A stretch of DNA of 64,000 bases from Chamaesiphon sp. 336R_metabinner_41 (GTDB taxonomy: Bacteria > Cyanobacteriota > Cyanobacteriia > Cyanobacteriales > Chamaesiphonaceae): assembly GCA_025359915.1 (NCBI GenBank), contig JANYDE010000140.1, forward strand, positions 1 to 64,000, read 5' to 3'. This document shows positions 40,293 to 50,251 of the stretch, in pieces. The position numbers and the translations under genes were made by a program. Every line of letters starts with the position of its first letter. The stretch's first letter is position 1. The notes under the pieces were generated by a model. That model had not been told where the DNA came from. It was given only the letters and a program-made list of their open reading frames with translations, and made no database searches.

Positions 40293-42287
40293 CTATCGTT
40301 CGGTTAACTTCGTTAACACTTGATTTGAACGTTCTACAAATGTATTCATGCCGTCAGCATTGATGCCTTTCTGTGCCATTAAAGCCAGATCGTAGATATG
40401 TTGACAGACAAGATTTACTAAGTCTTGATTTGGCGAAGTTCCTTCAGATTGAATGATAGATCCGCCGATACTTGCTAAATTTTGAATCAGTGGATGTGCG
40501 GTATTCACAACGAGAATGTGATCTTCGGGAAACTCAGCGACTTGTTGTTGCATCATCGCCATCATGTCTCGCATCCGACGGCTGGATTCTGGCAACAATA
40601 CCATCGCAGGTGGCGTGGCTTGAGCGTTATCACCTTTGAGAGATTCGGTGCGGATAGTGACAGAGGGTTTATTAATTGCGGTAGTGAAGATTTCTTTAAT
40701 TTGTTCGCTCCGAGTTTTGTTAGTGTTTGGATCGATGATTTCGGGGGTATCATCGGATTTAATTAGACTGCTATCTAATTCTGCATCGACGCGGGAGAAT
40801 TTGACATCGCGATGCTCTTGCTCAAGAAAACCAACGAAGTGAGTATCGATGAAGGAATCGAGGAATAGTACTTCTAATCCCTGACTTTTGTGGAGTTGGA
40901 TGTATGGTGACTGGCTTGCTTCATCGGTGGCGTAGAAAACCCGTTTTTCATAAGTAGGTTCGCTGACTTCCTCGCCTTCTGCTGGCTCTGGAGCTGCTTT
41001 GAGATGACGCTCTTTGTTGCGATCTAAATACTCATTTAAAGTAGTGTAAGGCAGACTTGGTTCGGCAGATTTCCATTCATCTTCTTCACCCTCAATTACG
41101 ACCTCAGGCGTGACTACAGGGCTGACGAAGGTGGTGCGATAGATGATGATGTCTTCAATTTGCTTTTTGAATTTATCATCGTTTAGACAGCCAAATTTGA
41201 TGAAGGTACTGAGATCTTCCCAGCCTTTTGTATAGGACGCTCGATCGTCATGATAGAGTTCCTTGAGTCTGTCACCGACCTTTTTGGAGATATAATCAGA
41301 GATGCGACGGACAGTTCGATCGCTAGTCAAAGCACTTCGCGAAACATTGAGCGGAATATCGGTACTGTCGATCACTCCTCGCAATGGTAACAGAAACTTG
41401 GGAATCACTTCATCACAGCGATCGCTCACAAATACCTGATTGCAAAATAGTTTGGCTTGTCCTTTCGTCAGATCCAAGTCTGGACGCAATTTAGGGAAGT
41501 AAAGAATTCCATTCAGCGCGAACGGATAATCAGTATTTAGATGTACCCAAAGAAGTGGATCTTCTTCAAATGGATATAAATAACGATAGAATTCGAGATA
41601 GTCTTCTTTAGTTAGATTCTGCGGTGATTCCTTCCAAGGTGCTTTCTGTTTATTAATGACTTCGCCATCGAGCGAAATCGCCACAGGCATAAAGTCACAA
41701 TAAGTTTTCACTAATTGCTTAATTCGCGCTGGCTCTAAATATTCGACTTCCTCATCTTGCAGAGTCATCGTAATTGTCGTACCGCGTTCAGTCCGACTTG
41801 ATTCGCTAATTTCAAAACTAGGCGAACCATCACAAGACCAGTGTACTGGAGTCGATCCATCCCGACAAGAGAGGGTATCGATTTCGACTAAACTGGCAAC
41901 CATGAACGAGGAATAGAAGCCTAAACCAAAGTGTCCGATAATTTGTTGATCGCTATCTTTTGAGTATTTTTCGATGAACTCCTCAGCACTCGAAAAAGCG
42001 ACTTGGTTGATATATTTTTTGACTTCATCGACACTCATCCCAATCCCATTATCGGTGATTGACAGCGTTTTCTTGTCCTTGTCGATCGCAATACTAATCG
42101 CAGCTTCGCCAATCTCGCCACTGAATTCGCCAGCAAAGGACACCATCTTCAGTTTACCGATGGCATCAACCGCGTTAGATATCAGTTCGCGCAAGAAGAT
42201 TTCATGATCTGTATACAGAGATTTCTTGATGATCGGAAAGATATTCTCGGTATGGATGGTAATGTTACCCTGTTCTAGCACTGTCAT
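40293..42287 (-). CDS. htpG: Molecular chaperone HtpG (Hsp90)
   Basis: LYTDHEIFLRELISNAVDA, SITDNGIGM, GHFGLGFYSSFMV. Confidence 0.97.
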   Translation of the reverse strand: MTVLEQGNITIHTENIFPIIKKSLYTDHEIFLRELISNAVDAIGKLKMVSFAGEFSGEIGEAAISIAIDKDKKTLSITDNGIGMSVDEVKKYINQVAFSSAEEFIEKYSKDSDQQIIGHFGLGFYSSFMVASLVEIDTLSCRDGSTPVHWSCDGSPSFEISESSRTERGTTITMTLQDEEVEYLEPARIKQLVKTYCDFMPVAISLDGEVINKQKAPWKESPQNLTKEDYLEFYRYLYPFEEDPLLWVHLNTDYPFALNGILYFPKLRPDLDLTKGQAKLFCNQVFVSDRCDEVIPKFLLPLRGVIDSTDIPLNVSRSALTSDRTVRRISDYISKKVGDRLKELYHDDRASYTKGWEDLSTFIKFGCLNDDKFKKQIEDIIIYRTTFVSPVVTPEVVIEGEEDEWKSAEPSLPYTTLNEYLDRNKERHLKAAPEPAEGEEVSEPTYEKRVFYATDEASQSPYIQLHKSQGLEVLFLDSFIDTHFVGFLEQEHRDVKFSRVDAELDSSLIKSDDTPEIIDPNTNKTRSEQIKEIFTTAINKPSVTIRTESLKGDNAQATPPAMVLLPESSRRMRDMMAMMQQQVAEFPEDHILVVNTAHPLIQNLASIGGSIIQSEGTSPNQDLVNLVCQHIYDLALMAQKGINADGMNTFVERSNQVLTKLTER

Positions 42288-42426
42288 ATGGCTATCGATC
42301 GCGGTTATGTATAGTTACCTGCATTGTATGTCGGATGGTGACTTGCAGCCTTTCGGGATTTCCGTACCTAGGCGTAAATCAAAGTACAGATCCAACCACG
42401 CCCATAGTTCTGCTAGCAGCTAACGC

Positions 42427-43473
42427 CTAATTCAAAGCGGGTAACTTAGTTAAACCAACAACCACACTAGGATTATCTTGCTTGAGTTGCGCCTCAAATC
42501 CCCAGCAAGCATCATTACCGATCTTCTTCAGTGCCATCTGTGCTTGACACCGCTCCGAGAGAATTTGGGCGACGCTAGAAAGCAATAATCGATCGTTTCT
42601 TTTGTACGCAATTTCAAATAATTTAATCGACTCTTTCAGGTCATTATCATTATGCTGTTCGCGACCGCGAATGCCTAGTAATTGCGCCTTGTAGTAAGTG
42701 AGTTCGGGATTTTGAGGTGCAAGTTTGATGGCAGCATTAATCGCGGTATTGGCTTTGTCATATTCTTTGAGATCTCGATAGCCGACATACATCCCCCGTA
42801 GAGCTAAATATTTGGGTTCGGCATTTTTTAGTCGATCGATCGCCTGCTTGGTATCAGAAAATGGTACATTGACAGCTAACAGCAGATCCATATAGCCCTT
42901 AACCAGATTTAACTCGGTATTATTAGAATCGATCTTTTGAGCTTTATCCATATATTCAAATACTTGTTGGAGCTTACTCAATGCGCCTAAGGCACCTCCA
43001 TTTGCCTTTTTCAGCTCATAGGCTCCCAGAATTGCCAACCCCACACCCTGATACAAATTGCCCCGCAGCGAATTTGTTTTGATCAATTGCTGGGCAACTT
43101 TAGAAGTTTTTTCTCCGTACTCTCTGACCTTTTCATAATCCCCTGCACTGAAGGGATAAAGAGCATTCATTGCATAAGTTAGTGGCTCATTTGGTTCTGT
43201 TTTGAGTGCTGCTTCGAGATATTGTTTGGCTTTAACATAGTTACCATCCCGAAACATTGCTTCTTTAGCTTTCTCGACATTGGATCCCTGTTTTGTCTTC
43301 TCTCCCGTTGGGGGAGGCATCATATTACTGTTAGGTTTTGCTGGTTTGGTTCCAGCAACTGCGGGGCTAATCATGGAACTAAACTGACTCATCGGTACGA
43401 CAATCGCCGATTGAATTAGAGTAAGAGTAGTAGCGAAGGCAAGTAGTGTGTGTGGAGAGAATTTTAATTTCAT
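42427..43473 (-). CDS. TPR-repeat secreted protein
   Basis: Signal-like N-terminus, KAKQYLEAALKTEPNEPLTYAMNALYPFSAGDYEK. Confidence 0.8.
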   Translation of the reverse strand: MKLKFSPHTLLAFATTLTLIQSAIVVPMSQFSSMISPAVAGTKPAKPNSNMMPPPTGEKTKQGSNVEKAKEAMFRDGNYVKAKQYLEAALKTEPNEPLTYAMNALYPFSAGDYEKVREYGEKTSKVAQQLIKTNSLRGNLYQGVGLAILGAYELKKANGGALGALSKLQQVFEYMDKAQKIDSNNTELNLVKGYMDLLLAVNVPFSDTKQAIDRLKNAEPKYLALRGMYVGYRDLKEYDKANTAINAAIKLAPQNPELTYYKAQLLGIRGREQHNDNDLKESIKLFEIAYKRNDRLLLSSVAQILSERCQAQMALKKIGNDACWGFEAQLKQDNPSVVVGLTKLPALN

Positions 43474-43720
43474 GAATCCTTAATTAGTAACTGTGGGATG
43501 TGGAGGGGTTTTTAAGAATGCTCGCTGTATTACAGAATAATTGGATTGACTTATCTTAACTAATGACTCGGAAATCGCAATATACTAGCGGACGTGACTA
43601 TCGAGTTGATGTTCCGATCGATTGTTACAGATATCTTCTCTGCAACCAACCTTCCCCGAAGATGCGGAAAGGGACGGCACAGATGATCGCTCTTGCTCTT
43701 GCCCACCCCTACCTAAATTA

Positions 43721-44374
43721 ATGCTCAAACTCAAACATTTGTCCTACCATCCACCCGTGAGCAATCGATCGATTCTCACGGATCTTAACTTAGAACTAGC
43801 ACCCCAGCAATTGGGCTTGATCGTGGGGGCGAGTGGTTCGGGCAAAAGTACTTTGCTGGAAATTTTGGCAGGATTGGCAAGTAGTACCAGTGGCGGTGTC
43901 TATTGGCGCGATCGCGTGTTAAACTCCGAATTACTCCAACAATTGGGTGGGTTAGTATTTCAGTTTCCCGAACGGCATTTTTGTACCAATTCAATCTTAG
44001 AAGAGTTGCGGTTGGGACATCCTGAATTAGGCGCGGAACGAGTAGAGCAAGCTCTGATCTCAGTGGGTTTAGCCGACTTACCTTTGCAAGCATCTCCTCA
44101 TGCCCTCAGCGGCGGACAGCAACGACGATTAGCCCTGGCGGTGCAATTAATCAGGCAACCCCATTTACTGCTGTTGGATGAGCCGACAGCGGGCTTAGAT
44201 TGGTCGATGCGACAGCAGTTGGTGAGTCTATTGGGCAAGCTCAAGCAGGATTGGACGTTACTCGTCGTCACCCACGATGCTGGGGATTTACTGGCAATTG
44301 CTGATAAATGCTGGCAGATCGATCGAGGAATCTTAACCGAATCAAAAATTGTTGACGGCAAACTTGCTAGATAA
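43721..44374 (+). CDS. ABC transporter ATP-binding protein (CbiO/ECF-like)
   Basis: GASGSGKSTLLEILAGL, LSGGQQRRLALAVQLIRQPHLLLLDEPTAGLD; ATG at 43721. Confidence 0.88.
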   Translation: MLKLKHLSYHPPVSNRSILTDLNLELAPQQLGLIVGASGSGKSTLLEILAGLASSTSGGVYWRDRVLNSELLQQLGGLVFQFPERHFCTNSILEELRLGHPELGAERVEQALISVGLADLPLQASPHALSGGQQRRLALAVQLIRQPHLLLLDEPTAGLDWSMRQQLVSLLGKLKQDWTLLVVTHDAGDLLAIADKCWQIDRGILTESKIVDGKLAR

Positions 44375-45821
44375 ACTTGATTTTTTGAGCGGCATACAGA
44401 CACATTTTGATTAAGATTAAACCCTCGCGAACGTGGGCAATATTTGAGGATCCATAGGTGCGAGATTGATAACGAACCGGGACTTCGACGATATGTAGGT
44501 TTAATTTAGCCGCGCCAAACAGGAGATCGAAATCTCCAAACGGATCGAAGTCTCCAAAGTAACTGCGATTAGCGACAATTCGTAAATAATCCTCGCGCCA
44601 CAATACTTTCGTGCCGCATAAAGTATCTTTAATATTCTGTCCTAGTAGAAAGGAAAAGACTAGCGCAAAAAATTTATTTGCTAACGTATTCAGCCAGGGC
44701 ATCGCCGATTGAGAATAGGGATAGACTAATCGCGAACCATTAATAAACTCCCCTCGTCCACTGACAATCGTGCCGACAAAATTCACTAATTCTTCGGGTT
44801 GGACTGTCAAATCTGCATCTAAAATAATCAGGATATCTCCAGTCGCCTGTCCAAATCCCAATCTGACAGCATCACCTTTGCCTTTGCCAGATTGTTGAAA
44901 TGCTTTGATTTTAAAATCTCCGCGATATTCTCGTGCCAATGTTTGAATTATCTCCCAGGTATTGTCTTGGGAATGACCTTCAACAAAAATAACTTCGGTA
45001 TAGTTGCCTAATTGTGGCAATCGTTTGATCGCCGCAGAAATATTCCCAGCTTCATTCCGCGCAGGTATAATCACACTCACACTATAATCCTGGGGATCGG
45101 CAGAGCGATAAAGCTGTTTGCGGGCGACAATATAATTAGTTAAACATAAGTGATTGACGATCGGTAGGGGACTGAAATATCGATTGATAAAATTAGATAT
45201 AACTGGAATGTATTTAGGCAGGATAAAACGTCTACCAATTTTGACCGATTGATACCCTGTGATATTTAATAAGTTAATTGCATCATTCATCGACAACCAA
45301 CTTTGAGGCGGCTGGGGACGACGTTGCCCGATTCGTCCCGAGATGTGTAAGATCGGTTCCCACAGGAAGTTATGAAAGTTGAGAATGATTTTCGTGCGCG
45401 GATGACAAATTCGATGCAATTTTTCTAGTACTCGTTGAATATTAGTCAGATCGCCTAATACATCAGATAAAATAATATAGTCAAATTCAGTATCGAGTAA
45501 ATGATGCTGGAGAGTGGTTTCTCCGTCTAGATATTCAATATCGATACAATGAAAATTTAGCTGTGGATATTTAGTTTTAGCTAACTCGACAACAGCCGAT
45601 GAGAAGTCAATGCCAACACCTATCGCTGGTTTAACATTTGCCAGTAGATTCCCAGTTCCGCACCCAATTTCCAAAACCTTACTACCAATTGGAATCAAAA
45701 ATTGGTGCAATCGATCGAGATCTTGATAATAATAACGATTGCGCCGTGCCCACCAATCAAGTTCTAAAGCAGTCTCATCAAAATGTTTTTGAGTGCGTTC
45801 GGTTACTGACTGATTAGACAT
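44367..45821 (-). CDS. Fusion of SAM methyltransferase and GT2 (DPM1/ArnC-like) glycosyltransferase
   Basis: VLEIGCGTGNLLANVKPAIGVGID; VSVIIPARNEAGNISAAIKRLPQ...FVEGHSQDNTW...ILDADLTVQPEEL. Confidence 0.9.
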   Translation of the reverse strand: MSNQSVTERTQKHFDETALELDWWARRNRYYYQDLDRLHQFLIPIGSKVLEIGCGTGNLLANVKPAIGVGIDFSSAVVELAKTKYPQLNFHCIDIEYLDGETTLQHHLLDTEFDYIILSDVLGDLTNIQRVLEKLHRICHPRTKIILNFHNFLWEPILHISGRIGQRRPQPPQSWLSMNDAINLLNITGYQSVKIGRRFILPKYIPVISNFINRYFSPLPIVNHLCLTNYIVARKQLYRSADPQDYSVSVIIPARNEAGNISAAIKRLPQLGNYTEVIFVEGHSQDNTWEIIQTLAREYRGDFKIKAFQQSGKGKGDAVRLGFGQATGDILIILDADLTVQPEELVNFVGTIVSGRGEFINGSRLVYPYSQSAMPWLNTLANKFFALVFSFLLGQNIKDTLCGTKVLWREDYLRIVANRSYFGDFDPFGDFDLLFGAAKLNLHIVEVPVRYQSRTYGSSNIAHVREGLILIKMCLYAAQKIKFI

Positions 45822-45846
45822 GTATATTCCTATAAATAATTACCAA

Positions 45847-47556
45847 CTATCGACTAATTTTCTGAATTAGTTTCCAGCCTTGTACAGTACCAACAATCCG
45901 AGATCGAGTTGCTAATTGAGGGGGAATGCTCAATGTCCAAGCATAAGATCGATCGGGTAAATCTGTAAAGCTCTGTACTTGTTTCCCTTGCCGTGGAGTG
46001 TAGAAACTCAATAATACCAGTGTTTTATGCTCTTCACCCGTCAGAAAGTGTTTTTGTGTACTACTCGCCTTGAAACCATCACTTTCAACTGTATTGCTCA
46101 AGATATTTACGGACTGAACAGGGCTACTTGCCACCGCCTGTTGAATCTGTGCTTGGTGAAATGCAGCGGTAAATTCTGGCGTTCTATCTGTCCAGGAACC
46201 TTGCCACCCCACCGCCATAAACGTCAACCACACTGGCACTAGCCAAGCAGCCAACCAGTAAGGTGTACTCAATGGTTGCCAGCGTTTCCACAAAATGGTG
46301 ATACTCGCCCAACCACAGCCCAAAATGATTGCAGGTACAGCAAACATACGGGCTGCTGGAGGGATGAAAATACCGCCGATAGGTTGATCGCCAACGATGA
46401 TAATTATGATACCAGCGATCGTCAGCAAAATACCCAAGCCACTAAAAATGTCACTGAGTAATGTTACTAGCCGATACCAGTGGGGAAATCGATGGCGACT
46501 AACTTGGGTGAATTTAACGAATGCGGTGGCTGCAAGCAGTGCCAAAAATGGCAACAATTGCATCATATAGTAGGGCATTCTGGTCTTAAATGAGCTGAGT
46601 AAAATAAATAAACAAATCAGATAGCCTAATGTTAAACTCAGCGCGGAATAATTAATATCTGGCAATAGTCTTCGCCACACGACGATGCCACCAATGATAC
46701 TAAATAATACCCAAGGGAAAACATTCACAGGTAGATTCCAGAGGTAATAAAACGGTCCAGGATTATAAGTATTAGTTTTGGATAGAAAAAGTAGCTTACC
46801 AACTAATTCCTGAACTGGCATTATTCCATATAATTGACAACTTAAGATCAGCCATAATCCAGTCGGGATAGCACCAATAACTAACCCCAGATAAATGCCT
46901 GGATTTGCTAGTAATTTACGGTAGCGTCGTTGCGAACTAACATATGGCAACAACGCTACCATCGGTACAAAAATCATAAATCCTTTGAACAAGAATCCCC
47001 AGCCAACCGTCGCACCAGCAATAACGCTCCAACCCCAATGATGCGATACAGTAGCTAACCGAGTAGATCGTAAATCAGTAATTTGTAACAATGACAAAAT
47101 TCCTAATAATTCGATCGATACCAATACTGTATTTTGCTGTGCCGTATGAGCTTCACTCACCCATAATCCCATCAGCATCAAGATAAATGCGCCCAACCAA
47201 GCAATCTTTTCGGTGAAGAGAATTTTGCCGACTTCATAAGTTAAAAGTACGCTCAGAATGCAAGCAACCATACTCGGAAATCGCACGCTAAATTCATTCA
47301 ATCCAAATAGATGATATGATAGTGCGATTAACCATTGAATCCCAATCGTGCGATCGTAAATTGGTTTCCCCCACCATTGCGGTGTTAGCCAATCGCCAGT
47401 TTCCCAAATCCCACGAGCTTGCACTGCATAGAAACCCTCATCATGCGCCAGTAAGCTGTAATGATGACCATCGATCGATAATAATGATAACGTGATGAGA
47501 AATAAGATCGATCGCGGAAATCGATGTAATAGGGTCAAGTAATTTTGGGTATTCAC
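45847..47556 (-). CDS. ArnT/PMT-like lipid-linked-sugar glycosyltransferase
   Basis: DEGFYAVQARGIWETGDWLTPQWWGKPIYDRTIGIQWLIALSYHLFGLNEFSVRFPS; multi-TM. Confidence 0.88.
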   Translation of the reverse strand: MNTQNYLTLLHRFPRSILFLITLSLLSIDGHHYSLLAHDEGFYAVQARGIWETGDWLTPQWWGKPIYDRTIGIQWLIALSYHLFGLNEFSVRFPSMVACILSVLLTYEVGKILFTEKIAWLGAFILMLMGLWVSEAHTAQQNTVLVSIELLGILSLLQITDLRSTRLATVSHHWGWSVIAGATVGWGFLFKGFMIFVPMVALLPYVSSQRRYRKLLANPGIYLGLVIGAIPTGLWLILSCQLYGIMPVQELVGKLLFLSKTNTYNPGPFYYLWNLPVNVFPWVLFSIIGGIVVWRRLLPDINYSALSLTLGYLICLFILLSSFKTRMPYYMMQLLPFLALLAATAFVKFTQVSRHRFPHWYRLVTLLSDIFSGLGILLTIAGIIIIIVGDQPIGGIFIPPAARMFAVPAIILGCGWASITILWKRWQPLSTPYWLAAWLVPVWLTFMAVGWQGSWTDRTPEFTAAFHQAQIQQAVASSPVQSVNILSNTVESDGFKASSTQKHFLTGEEHKTLVLLSFYTPRQGKQVQSFTDLPDRSYAWTLSIPPQLATRSRIVGTVQGWKLIQKISR

Positions 47557-47753
47557 AATAGATAAGGGCTGTTTTAGCTAGTAATCGTCTCGTATTTTGT
47601 GTGGTGGCATACGAACCCGCTAGTTCTCTGAGTAATAATCAATCTATCGCGGTAGAATAGATTTGGATGTGAGTATACTTGCCAACCCCACCACGGCAGA
47701 AATACGATAGACTCGATCGATAGCTTTGTATAGTAACACCTAAGGATTTAATT

Positions 47754-48122
47754 GTGATCTTGCCAGAACTAAGTTTATTACTGATTTCCATTTTAGCTGG
47801 CGTATTCGGTCAATTTTTTTTGAAAATTGGAGCTTTAAAACTTGGCAAGGTGGAGATTGATAATGCCGTAAATCATGTTCTCAGTATTATTACCACCCCT
47901 GAGTTACTCATTGGTTTAACTTGTTATGCGATGGGTGCAATTGTTTATATATTACTGCTGACTCGTGTAAATCTGAGTGTTGCGGCTCCAGCAATTTCGC
48001 TAAGTTATATTTTATCATTTTTGTTGGGTCATTTCTGGTTTCGAGAGTCGGTTGTTTTCAGCCAATTAATTGGTTTGGCAGCTATTTCAGTCGGGGTAAT
48101 TTTAGTCGTATCCCAAAAATAA
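47754..48122 (+). CDS. EmrE/EamA-like small transporter (ArnE-like)
   Basis: 122 aa, four hydrophobic segments; AGVFGQFFLKIGALKLG...YILSFLLGHFWFRESV. Confidence 0.78.
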   Translation: MILPELSLLLISILAGVFGQFFLKIGALKLGKVEIDNAVNHVLSIITTPELLIGLTCYAMGAIVYILLLTRVNLSVAAPAISLSYILSFLLGHFWFRESVVFSQLIGLAAISVGVILVVSQK

Positions 48123-48357
48123 CAAACACAAAAGCCTCCTAATCTCAAAGTCATGTAAGTAGGTATGTATGTGCAATCATTCACAAGCTAGAAGTTGCTT
48201 AAATCCTAAGCTAGACTAATACATCCACCAACTAGTACTCGGCGGAGTAAATCTAGCTTACTATTTTGAGGAGATGAGGAGACTGGGAGACTGGGAGAAA
48301 TAAATGGGATCCTGACTTCCGCCGCTTATTACTAGATATAAATTATCAATTATCAAC

Positions 48358-49104
48358 ATGAATCTATCATCAATTTCCAGTCCAAATAATTTGCCAAGTA
48401 TGGAATCAATTTGGCAAGACACGATTGATTGGTCACCAACGGAAGAGCAGCAATTAAAATTACATTTTTTATATGTAGCGGTGATTACTGCCAATCAAAG
48501 ATTGAATCTAACTAGAATTACCGAACCCGAAGAATTTTGGGAAAAACATCTCTGGGATTCCATCCGAGGTGTTGGCGATCTAATTACTAATCCATCCGCG
48601 ATGAATGTTGTTGATATTGGTACTGGGGCAGGATTTCCTGGATTGCCACTGGCGATTGCTAGAGCTGATTGGCAAATGACATTAGTTGATTCTACTGCCA
48701 AAAAGATCGGATTTATCGAATCAATCGCCCCAGAAATTGGCTTGGCAAATATTCATCCTTTAGTCAGTCGGATCGAAGAATTGGGACAACAAAAAGAACA
48801 CCGTCATCAATACGATCTTGCCCTAGTTCGAGCGGTAGCATCGGCAAATATTTGTGCTGAATACGCACTCCCGTTAGTAAAAATTGGTGGAACAGCAATT
48901 CTCTATCGTGGAAATTGGACGGAAGAAGAAAGCGAAAGTCTCGAACTAGCAGTAGCTAAATTAGGTGGGGAGATTAGTAAGATCGATCGATTTACCACTC
49001 CCCTCAGCAATAGTATCCGTCACTGTATTCGGATCGAGAAAACTGCAAATACACATCCCTATTATCCTCGTGCAGTTGGTATTCCCACATTGAAACCAAT
49101 TTAA
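48358..49104 (+). CDS. rsmG: 16S rRNA (guanine527-N7)-methyltransferase RsmG
   Basis: NQRLNLTRITEPEEFWEKHLWDSI; VVDIGTGAGFPGLPLAIARADWQMTLVDSTAKKIGFI. Confidence 0.96.
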   Translation: MNLSSISSPNNLPSMESIWQDTIDWSPTEEQQLKLHFLYVAVITANQRLNLTRITEPEEFWEKHLWDSIRGVGDLITNPSAMNVVDIGTGAGFPGLPLAIARADWQMTLVDSTAKKIGFIESIAPEIGLANIHPLVSRIEELGQQKEHRHQYDLALVRAVASANICAEYALPLVKIGGTAILYRGNWTEEESESLELAVAKLGGEISKIDRFTTPLSNSIRHCIRIEKTANTHPYYPRAVGIPTLKPI

Positions 49105-49110
49105 ATTATT

Positions 49111-49166
49111 CTCCAATCTCCAATCTCCAATCTCCCATCTCCCATCTCCCATCTCCCATCTCCCAT
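49111..49166. repeat. Heptamer tandem repeat: (CTCCAAT)x3(CTCCCAT)x5
   Basis: Eight uninterrupted heptads read directly. Confidence 0.92.
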
Positions 49167-49192
49167 CTATCCCAAAGACCTGTATAATGATA

Positions 49193-49320
49193 TTTCTGGT
49201 TTGAGTGGGGAACAGCCACTCAAAGTAATGGGGAAAGATTGGTGAAAATCCAGCACTGTCCCGCAACTGTAAATCGACTGCAACTTAGCATCGATCGAGT
49301 CAGAACGCCCACCAGTAGAT
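49193..49320 (+). ncRNA. Cobalamin (B12) riboswitch
   Basis: GGGGAAagattGGTGAAAATCCAGCACTGTCCCGCAACTGTAA...GAGTCAGAACGCCCACC consensus B12-box elements. Confidence 0.93.
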
Positions 49321-49349
49321 ATATGTCCGATTAACCTACGAGGTATTAG

Positions 49350-49763
49350 GTGAACCCACAACATTGTTTATTTGTTTGTACCACTTGCGGCAGTAAGTGG
49401 CAAGATGGTCAGCGCGTTGGTAACAGTGCCGGAGAATTACTGTTGCAAGAACTGCAAGCTTTGCATGAGCACTGGGATTTAGCGGCAGAATTTCCGATTC
49501 AAGCGGTTGGTTGTATGAGTGCCTGTAGTCGCTCTTGTGCGATCTCTTTTGCTGGAGCTGGCAAGCATACTTATTTATTTGGCGATGTGGCGACGAAGGA
49601 TCCGAGTATCCCACTAAGTAATATTCTCGACTGTGCCGAAAAATACTATCAGCATTCCGAGGGCGTATTACCTTGGGCCGAACGTCCCGCACCCTTAAAA
49701 CAAGGTATTCTCGCGAAAATCCCCCCACTCACGATCCCGACTCCTACTCATGCGGCACTATAA
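49350..49763 (+). CDS. DUF1636-like Cys-rich putative metal-binding protein (GTG start)
   Basis: QHCLFVCTTCGSKWQDGQRVGNSAGELLLQELQAL...VGCMSACSRSCAISFAGAGKHTYLFGDV. Confidence 0.85.
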   Translation: MNPQHCLFVCTTCGSKWQDGQRVGNSAGELLLQELQALHEHWDLAAEFPIQAVGCMSACSRSCAISFAGAGKHTYLFGDVATKDPSIPLSNILDCAEKYYQHSEGVLPWAERPAPLKQGILAKIPPLTIPTPTHAAL

Positions 49764-50154
49764 TCACCCTCGTCGCGCCAGCTTACTGACTCAAAACTTC
49801 CTACGGATTGGTTATTGGGCTTGGCAAGGTTATTTGGATTTCGATCGAGGAATCGTCGCTATTAGTAGCGAGGTAGATCTTCTCGATGACTCTGACTATC
49901 GGGAAGGGATACTCGAACCAAGTCTCAATTTTCGATATATTCCTCACGTGCAATTATCCATCTACCTCGAAGAATGGCTGGTACCTAGACAGTCAATCGA
50001 TCCGATTTTAGCTGCTGTTGTTAATTATCAACCAGAGACAGAATTAATCTTAGCTGTTGAGTCTGGTGTAAATTTGGATATCTGCTGGTGTCAAAACCTC
50101 AAAATTTCACCACCGAATTGTTCGCAGTCTCCCATCTTGCAATATCCGGTTTAA
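49750..50154 (+). CDS. Hypothetical protein, overlaps upstream DUF1636-like gene by 14 bp
   Basis: 134-aa ORF in the same transcription unit downstream of the B12 riboswitch. Confidence 0.6.
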   Translation: MRHYNHPRRASLLTQNFLRIGYWAWQGYLDFDRGIVAISSEVDLLDDSDYREGILEPSLNFRYIPHVQLSIYLEEWLVPRQSIDPILAAVVNYQPETELILAVESGVNLDICWCQNLKISPPNCSQSPILQYPV

Positions 50155-50251
50155 TCCTTTGCGGTTTTAGGGGAAAGGAGAAACCTTAATTTACTAAACC
50201 ACTCTAGATGTCTAATTCGACACTGGGACGGGAGTATCTAGTGGCATCTCC

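Noticed and set aside
49111-49166. Possible CRISPR-like array
   Set aside because: Units are 7 bp and directly abutting with no spacers; a simple tandem repeat. No cas genes in the window.
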